Shown here piece after piece: positions 1 through 4,922 of a stretch of DNA of 7,072 bases; the first letter of the stretch is position 1, and each line of letters begins with the position of its first letter. The translations under genes were made by a program, and so were the position numbers. Source of the stretch: Mycobacterium sp. (GTDB lineage Bacteria; Actinomycetota; Actinomycetes; Mycobacteriales; Mycobacteriaceae). The notes beneath the pieces are model-generated. The model did no database searches. It was not told the origin of the DNA and saw nothing but the letters and a program-made list of their open reading frames with translations. The stretch lies in the NCBI GenBank assembly GCA_018882545.1, contig VERS01000104.1, forward strand, positions 1 through 7,072. The letters are read 5' to 3'.

Positions 1-10
1 CCCTGGGACA

Positions 11-508
11 ATGGTGAGCATGTTCGAGACAACGCCGCCCCCGCCTCTGCCCGACAGCATCGACCGCGCCGACCTGGACGATCCGCTGGCCGGAGTGGTG
101 GCCGCCGAGCTGGGCAGCCGTTTCGTGCGACTGTGCATGAGCTGGACCGAGCCGGTCGTGGCCAAGCTGGCCGGTCAGCAGATGATGCTGGCCGAACCGG
201 GCGGGATCGCGCTGTCCACACGGGTGTACGCCCAGCTGATGTACCGGCGGATCGACGCCGACGTTTTCCACCTGCTGCGCGGCAGCGTCCCGCTCGAGCA
301 CGCCGAGTTCGCGCTGACGCGGATCGAGGCGCTGCTGAGGCAGCATTTCGCCGACGTGGTCGAGACCGCGGCCAGTTACCTGCTCAGCGATGACCGGGAG
401 ACGGCCATCCAGATGGCCACCGTCGCCACGACGATGGCCGCCCGTGAGGTGCGCACCGGGGTCGCTGGGATCATCGCCCGGACCCACCTGGTCGGCGAGA
501 GCGGCTAG
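11..508 (+). CDS. Hypothetical protein, about 165 aa, function unknown
   Basis: I do not recognise this protein. It has a proline-rich N-terminus (residues 9-14) followed by what looks like a mostly helical, soluble protein: no membrane segment, no signal peptide, no Cys/His metal motif and no clear helix-turn-helix. Charged amphipathic stretches at about 92-125 (E/R/L/A-rich) and 126-160 suggest a helical bundle. Amino-acid use and G/C third positions look like a real actinobacterial gene. The start is uncertain: ATG at 11, GTG at 14 and ATG at 20 are all in frame, the best Shine-Dalgarno-like stretch is only GGGA at 5-8, and the frame is open to the left window edge, so an upstream start cannot be excluded. 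It is the only plus-strand gene. Its TAG stop (506-508) overlaps the stop of the opposing operon, so it is probably a separate transcription unit unrelated to the operon's job. Confidence 0.7.
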   Translation: MVSMFETTPPPPLPDSIDRADLDDPLAGVVAAELGSRFVRLCMSWTEPVVAKLAGQQMMLAEPGGIALSTRVYAQLMYRRIDADVFHLLRGSVPLEHAEFALTRIEALLRQHFADVVETAASYLLSDDRETAIQMATVATTMAAREVRTGVAGIIARTHLVGESG

Positions 509-512
509 CCGC
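501..512. other. 12-bp perfect palindrome centred on two convergent stop codons
   Basis: Bases 501-512 read gcggctagccgc, a perfect palindrome. Its central CTAG (505-508) carries the TAG stop of the plus-strand gene and the TAG stop of the minus-strand membrane-protein gene. A second palindrome, ccgcgcgcgg, lies at 513-522. These could form short GC hairpins at the meeting point of the two transcripts. There is no T-tract on either strand and the first palindrome leaves only a 4-bp stem with a 4-base loop, so terminator function is a weak inference. Confidence 0.4.
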
Positions 513-2322
513 CCGCGCGCGGTGCCAGATAACCCACCGGGCCTGAGGCCACGCATGCCGTCAGCGCAGCGGTGGCCGCCCGCACCGCGATGGACTCACC
601 AGCCCCGGACAGTCGCACGTAGGCGCGGTTGAGGCCCGGCTTGACCGACACCGTCGTCTCCGGGCCGACGGGAAGCGAAAAGGCAAGGGTGCCTTCGGTA
701 TTGGCCAGGTAGTTGATCTCGGCGGTCCAATCGGCCGGCAGTAGCGGCCCGTCGAGCGGCATGCTCACCTCGGTCTCGGGCTGGCTGGCGGATGAGACGA
801 AGTAGCCGCATCGCGGTTGCGGTCCGGCCGCGATCGTGCGGACCCACGTCACCTCGGCGTCGACCACGCGTCCGGCGGGGTCGAACATGCGGAGCCGGTC
901 GGTGGAGCCGTTGAAGTCCGGCCGGGCGGTGATCAGGGCGAACAGGTGGCTGGCCAGGTTCTCCGGGCCCACTACCCGCTGCAGGATCAGCGGGTCCACC
1001 TCTTGATCCAGCATGGGTGCCGGCGAGGCCGCCCGCGCCTGGGCCAGACCCGACAGGGCATTGCGCAGATAGGACTTCGTCGGGTTGTCCTGCCAACTGA
1101 CCAGGAATGTCTTGGTGGAGAACAGACTGCTGGCCAGGAACGCCACCGCGAAGGTGGCCACGACCGCGCGGCGCGGCCCTGAGTCATCCAGCCACCGGGT
1201 GCCGGGCCGGTTCGGCGCGCAGAAACCCACCGCCGCCAGCAGGGCCAGCATCACCACCAGATCCGGCAGGTAACGCAGCGTCTGGGCCAACTCCAGCGCG
1301 GTGAACGCCGATGAGCGCATGAGGTAGATCGGTGCCTGGCAGGCCACCGTGTAGCCCGCGGCGACCAGCCAGACCGGGGCCAGGTGCGATTTGCGCAGCA
1401 CCGAAACCGCCACCGCCGCCGCCAGCGCGGCCCAACCCAGCACCATCACCGTGACCGGTGGCACCGCCCAAGGCGAGGCCGGCGCCCACCGCTGCCACTG
1501 CCACGGTCCGCCCACCACACCGGGCACAATCCCGTGGGTGACCGACCGGGCCAGCAGGTCCCCGGTCATGGTCAGATCCGAACTCCACCGGCGCTGGTCG
1601 ACCACCACCAGGTACAGCACCACCCAGGCCGCGGTGATACCCAGGCAGGCCAGCCACAGCAGCTTGCCCCGCCGCCAGGTCGCCCGCAGCGCATCCGGCT
1701 CACCGCGGACGTGGCCCAGTAGTGCGACGACGGCGAATGCGGCGAAGGGGATCACCGCCGACTTCTCGAAAAAGGCCAGACCGACGGCGAAGGCCACCGC
1801 ACCGGTGATCGCGTGGTGCCGAGAACCGTTTCGCACCAGGCAGATTGCGTCGGCGCAGACCCAGGCCATCGCCGCGATCATCGGCAGATAATTCAGGGCC
1901 GAGGCCCACCACGCGAACGCCGGCACCGCAAGCGGGGTGAATAGGGCGAACAGTAGCGGCACCAACAACACCGGCCGCCAGCCCAGGATCACCCACAGGA
2001 CCCGCAGCAGGGCCGCGGCGGCGATCGCCTGCAGCACCAGCAGACTCACCGCGGGCCAGGTCCACACCAGCGGTGCCATCCGGGTGATGACGCCGCCGAG
2101 CAGAAACGCCGCCGGCATGACGTGGCCGTCGTGGTCGGTGAACAGATATGACAGCGAGAGCACCGGCTGGGTGCCCGCGCGGCCGACGATGACCAGGTCG
2201 TCCCAATAGAAGTAGCCCCCGAAGGCCACCGCCGCCCGGACCAGAAGATGCAGCGCGATCAGCGCGATCGCCGCCACCGCGACCGCCGGCAACCGGGTGT
2301 GCGGCCGAATGGACATCGCCAC
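505..2322 (-). CDS. Polytopic membrane protein, GT-C glycosyltransferase-like, with soluble C-terminal domain
   Basis: About 605 aa from the GTG at 2322, or 603 aa from the ATG at 2316; neither has a strong Shine-Dalgarno. I prefer the ATG, and residue numbers here use it. The first helix (about 10-33) is followed by a short loop with Y-W-D-D (37-40) and then D-H-D-G-H (61-65). Roughly ten more hydrophobic segments follow to about residue 400: near 84-108, 113-131, 138-162, 169-201, 219-240, 286-307, 312-334, 342-366 and 382-400. A first-loop acidic motif after helix 1, in a protein of 500-600 residues, is typical of GT-C-fold glycosyltransferases that use polyprenyl-phosphate sugars. Residues about 405-603 form a hydrophilic domain, probably beta-rich and extracytoplasmic, with only two cysteines (513 and 588). 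The gene is last in the operon, 21-27 bases after the flippase stop and in the same frame. A non-enzymatic membrane protein of unknown function is the main alternative; the family assignment rests on topology and motif, not on a recognised homologue. Confidence 0.6.
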   Translation of the reverse strand: MAMSIRPHTRLPAVAVAAIALIALHLLVRAAVAFGGYFYWDDLVIVGRAGTQPVLSLSYLFTDHDGHVMPAAFLLGGVITRMAPLVWTWPAVSLLVLQAIAAAALLRVLWVILGWRPVLLVPLLFALFTPLAVPAFAWWASALNYLPMIAAMAWVCADAICLVRNGSRHHAITGAVAFAVGLAFFEKSAVIPFAAFAVVALLGHVRGEPDALRATWRRGKLLWLACLGITAAWVVLYLVVVDQRRWSSDLTMTGDLLARSVTHGIVPGVVGGPWQWQRWAPASPWAVPPVTVMVLGWAALAAAVAVSVLRKSHLAPVWLVAAGYTVACQAPIYLMRSSAFTALELAQTLRYLPDLVVMLALLAAVGFCAPNRPGTRWLDDSGPRRAVVATFAVAFLASSLFSTKTFLVSWQDNPTKSYLRNALSGLAQARAASPAPMLDQEVDPLILQRVVGPENLASHLFALITARPDFNGSTDRLRMFDPAGRVVDAEVTWVRTIAAGPQPRCGYFVSSASQPETEVSMPLDGPLLPADWTAEINYLANTEGTLAFSLPVGPETTVSVKPGLNRAYVRLSGAGESIAVRAATAALTACVASGPVGYLAPRAGG

Positions 2323-2343
2323 GACTGTACGGGTGGGCAGGGG

Positions 2344-3597
2344 TCAGCCGGCGCGAGCCAGCGCGGTCAGGTGCATGGCGATGCCCACCAGTGGTCCACA
2401 CAGCAGGGCCAGCACGGTACGGGTCTCCAACGGCATCGGAAGGCTCAGCAACACTGCGGCGACAACGGTGGCCCCGACCCAGCCGAGGGCGTAGGCGCGG
2501 TGCAACGCGGCGGCCACGGCCGCCGCTCCGGTGAGGGTCAGCATCGCGATCGACACCGCCCCGGCGGTGAGCCAGGCCAGCAGGACCCCGGTGGTCACGT
2601 ACTCGGGACCGAATCCGACCCGCAAAGCCCACGGTCCTATCAGCAGTGCGGCGAGGACGCCCACCGCGCCGAGTCCGCCGATGATCGCCGCCGGCCCCAG
2701 CAGGGCGCGCAACCGGGAACTGCGGTGATCGACGAAGTGGGCGATCAGGTTGCCCTGCATGGCTGTCATGGGCACCAGCAGGGGAGCCCGGGTCAGGGTC
2801 ACCGCAAGGATCACCACGCCGCCGGCGGCGCCGAGCTGTCCGGAGGTCGCCTTGAGCAGTACCGGGAAGCCCATCACCAGAATCGCGCTGGCGGCAGCCG
2901 CGGCGATGGAATGCGCCGCCCCCCGCAGGAAGCCCGAAAACACACCAGCCGTTCGTATCTGGGCGGCCGCGCGTGCTGTCGGTGAGAGCATCAGCAGCAG
3001 CAGCCAGGCCAGTGATCCACCCACGGTGGCCCACAGGAACCCCGCCAGACCCCACCCGGACAGGGTTGCCGTCACCGCCAGCGCCAGCCGGGTGGCCGCG
3101 TCGGTCACCATCAGGATCCCGTAGTGCGACCACCGTCCGGACCCGGCGAGCATGCCCAGCAGCGTGGCGTGCATGCAGAACCCGGCCAGGCCCGCCGCCA
3201 GCAGGGCCACCGACAGCGGTCGTGACTCCGCGAACACCCGCGGTGCCCACAGCGCCGAGGTGCCCGCGATCGCGACGGCCGCGGCCATCCCGACCCCGAC
3301 CGCCACCCGCATCGGTCGGGTGTGCGGACCGCGGGAGGCCGGGGCCGACCCCGTCGAGCGGACCTCCCGGGTGGCCTCCTGCAGCAGACCGTTGGCTGCG
3401 CCGGTGACCAGCCCGAAGGCCCCCCAGAACACGCCGAACACGGCGAATCCCGCCGGCTCCAGCCGGCGTGCGGCCAGGTAAAGCACGCCGTATCCGCACA
3501 GCGCCGATACCGCGGTGGCCACTCCGACCCGCGCCAGGCTGCCGCGAGCCACCGGGCCGGCCGCGACACTGACCGCGTTGAGCCCGGCATCGGTCAC
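2344..3597 (-). CDS. MOP-superfamily polysaccharide/lipid-linked substrate flippase (Wzx-like)
   Basis: A 417-aa, very hydrophobic protein with about 12 predicted membrane helices (near 24-41, 51-70, 95-115, 128-150, 158-180, 183-203, 219-241, 248-276, 298-320, 328-354, 359-384 and 387-412) and short polar loops. Length, helix count and the L-T-R-A-P...M-Q-G-N segment (about 268-283) fit oligosaccharide flippases of the MOP superfamily, often annotated as lipopolysaccharide or polysaccharide biosynthesis proteins. They move lipid-linked sugars, or in MurJ lipid II, across the inner membrane. I chose the GTG at 3597 because it forms a GTGA overlap with the stop of the peptidase gene, the same arrangement as the junction upstream. 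A longer form from the GTG at 3636 (430 aa) would overlap by 43 bases and adds 13 residues with no hydrophobic segment. A weak GGGA lies 10 bases before the chosen start. Substrate unknown; its place behind a Pls-like synthetase suggests export of that pathway's product or of a carrier-linked intermediate. Confidence 0.78.
   Translation of the reverse strand: MTDAGLNAVSVAAGPVARGSLARVGVATAVSALCGYGVLYLAARRLEPAGFAVFGVFWGAFGLVTGAANGLLQEATREVRSTGSAPASRGPHTRPMRVAVGVGMAAAVAIAGTSALWAPRVFAESRPLSVALLAAGLAGFCMHATLLGMLAGSGRWSHYGILMVTDAATRLALAVTATLSGWGLAGFLWATVGGSLAWLLLLMLSPTARAAAQIRTAGVFSGFLRGAAHSIAAAAASAILVMGFPVLLKATSGQLGAAGGVVILAVTLTRAPLLVPMTAMQGNLIAHFVDHRSSRLRALLGPAAIIGGLGAVGVLAALLIGPWALRVGFGPEYVTTGVLLAWLTAGAVSIAMLTLTGAAAVAAALHRAYALGWVGATVVAAVLLSLPMPLETRTVLALLCGPLVGIAMHLTALARAG
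3594..3597 (-). promoter_or_regulatory. GTGA stop/start overlap, peptidase to flippase
   Basis: On the minus strand these four bases read GTGA: the GTG start of the flippase overlaps the TGA stop of the M1 peptidase. Such overlaps normally mean termination-reinitiation coupling, which would tie flippase synthesis to peptidase synthesis. Confidence 0.72.
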
Positions 3598-4922
3598 AGT
3601 GGCGGCATCCCGGTGGAATACAGCCAGGCCTCCCACAGCGGCCGCAGCGAGACCTCGGCGTAGTTGGCGGCCAGTCCGGTGAAGTCGTCGGTGACGGCCG
3701 TGCCGTGCCGGTACCGGGTGGTCCAGTCCCGCAGCAGCGCGAAGAAATTCTCGTCGCCGATGACGCCGCGCAGGGCGTGCAGGGCCAGGGCGCCACGCTT
3801 GTAGACCCGGTCATCGAACATCTCTCGCGGACCCGGGTCGGACAGCAGCAGGTCCTGCGGGGCCACGAGAAGACGCTGGTGGTGCTGGCGGGCCAACTCG
3901 GCGGCGCTCCGGCCTCCGGAGTGCTCGGACCACAGCCACTCCGCGTAGCAGGCGAATCCCTCGTGCAGCCAGATGTCGCGCCAGCGGCGTGCAGTCACAC
4001 TGTTGCCGAACCACTGGTGGGCCATTTCGTGGGCGATCAGCCGCTCCGAACCGCCGGTACCGTCGCAGTGGTTGGCGCCGAAAACCGAAACCCCCTGCGC
4101 CTCAAGGGGTATGTCGAGTGGTTCCTCGGTCACCACGACGGTGTAGCCGGCCGCGAACGGGTAGCGGCCGAACAACTTGATGAACAGTTTCATCATGGCC
4201 GGCTGCCGTCCGAAGTCGTGGTCGAACCGGGATCGCAGCCGTTCGGGAATCACGGCGTGCATCCGGACCGGTGCTTTGGGCAGCGCGTAGAGGGTGTACA
4301 TGCCGATCTGCAGCGTCGCCAGGTAGGTGGAGGTCGGCTCCGGTTGCTCGTAGGTCCAGACGGTCTGGCCGGCCCGAACCCGCCGGGACAGCAGTTCGCC
4401 GGGGGCCAGCGCGTAGTACGGGCTGTCGGTGCTGATCTGGATCAGATAGCTGGCCTTGGAGCTGGGATGGTCGTCGCAGGGAAACCAGGTCGGCGACCCG
4501 TTGGGCTGGCCGGCCACCAGGGCCCCGTTGGTCAGCTCCTCGAAACCCACTTCGCCCCAGAGAGTCCGGATCGGGCGCGGTGTCCCGCCGTAGCGGACCA
4601 CGATCGACATCGCCGAACCCGCGGGCAGCGGGGTGGCCAGCCGGATCCGCAGCTTGCCCGCCGAGGTGCGGAAATGACTTGGGCGGCGGCCGTTGACGGT
4701 CACTTTGCCGACCGCCAGCGTGTCGGCCAGGTCGAGGGTGAAGGTCTGCAGCGAGGCCAGCGTGACGGCGGTGATCGGCGCCGAGCCGCTGAGCCGGTTG
4801 CTGGCGACCTTGTATTCCAGATCGAGTTCGTAACGCGACACCCGGTAGCCGAAGTTGCCGTTGTCGGGAAGATAGGGGTCGATGACCGGCGGGGCACTGC
4901 CCTTGCGTGCATCGGCTTTCAC
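3594..4922 (-). CDS. M1-family zinc metallo-aminopeptidase (gluzincin)
   Basis: A 442-aa protein with the full M1 zinc site: H-E-M-A-H at 298-302, then W-L-H-E-G at 318-322, giving ligands His298, His302 and Glu321 and general base Glu299. V-Y-K-R-G-A (373-378) supplies Tyr374 as the likely transition-state tyrosine. The N-terminal part (about 20-215) matches the beta-sandwich domain of M1 enzymes; W-F-P-C-D-D (146-151) is a family signature. The exopeptidase motif usually written GAMEN is replaced by P-L-E-A-Q (272-276), keeping Glu274 as candidate binder of the substrate amino group. At about 440 aa it is a short M1 form, lacking the large C-terminal helical domain of PepN-type enzymes. No signal peptide or membrane helix is visible, so it is probably cytosolic. 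The start is a GTG with GGGGGAG eight bases upstream, overlapping the stop of the Pls-like gene. Role inferred from context: trimming or turnover of the product of the upstream synthetase. Confidence 0.93.
   Translation of the reverse strand: MKADARKGSAPPVIDPYLPDNGNFGYRVSRYELDLEYKVASNRLSGSAPITAVTLASLQTFTLDLADTLAVGKVTVNGRRPSHFRTSAGKLRIRLATPLPAGSAMSIVVRYGGTPRPIRTLWGEVGFEELTNGALVAGQPNGSPTWFPCDDHPSSKASYLIQISTDSPYYALAPGELLSRRVRAGQTVWTYEQPEPTSTYLATLQIGMYTLYALPKAPVRMHAVIPERLRSRFDHDFGRQPAMMKLFIKLFGRYPFAAGYTVVVTEEPLDIPLEAQGVSVFGANHCDGTGGSERLIAHEMAHQWFGNSVTARRWRDIWLHEGFACYAEWLWSEHSGGRSAAELARQHHQRLLVAPQDLLLSDPGPREMFDDRVYKRGALALHALRGVIGDENFFALLRDWTTRYRHGTAVTDDFTGLAANYAEVSLRPLWEAWLYSTGMPPL
4919..4922 (-). 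promoter_or_regulatory. GTGA stop/start overlap, synthetase to peptidase
   Basis: The minus strand reads GTGA here: the GTG start of the peptidase overlaps the TGA stop of the Pls-like synthetase. Together with the ribosome-binding site at 4931-4937 it implies tight co-translation of synthetase and peptidase. Confidence 0.75.

Noticed and set aside
2990..3004. Short run of CAG triplets as a possible microsatellite
   Set aside because: It lies inside the flippase gene and simply encodes leucines of a membrane helix on the minus strand.
3598..3636. Longer N-terminus of the flippase from the GTG at 3636
   Set aside because: It would overlap the peptidase by 43 bases; the GTG at 3597 gives the GTGA overlap seen at the upstream junction and leaves the first helix intact.
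1700..3814. 704-codon open frame on the minus strand across three genes
   Set aside because: Out of frame with the flippase, membrane protein and peptidase; the translation is dominated by Arg, Gly, Pro and Ala with no domain. It is a high-GC shadow frame.
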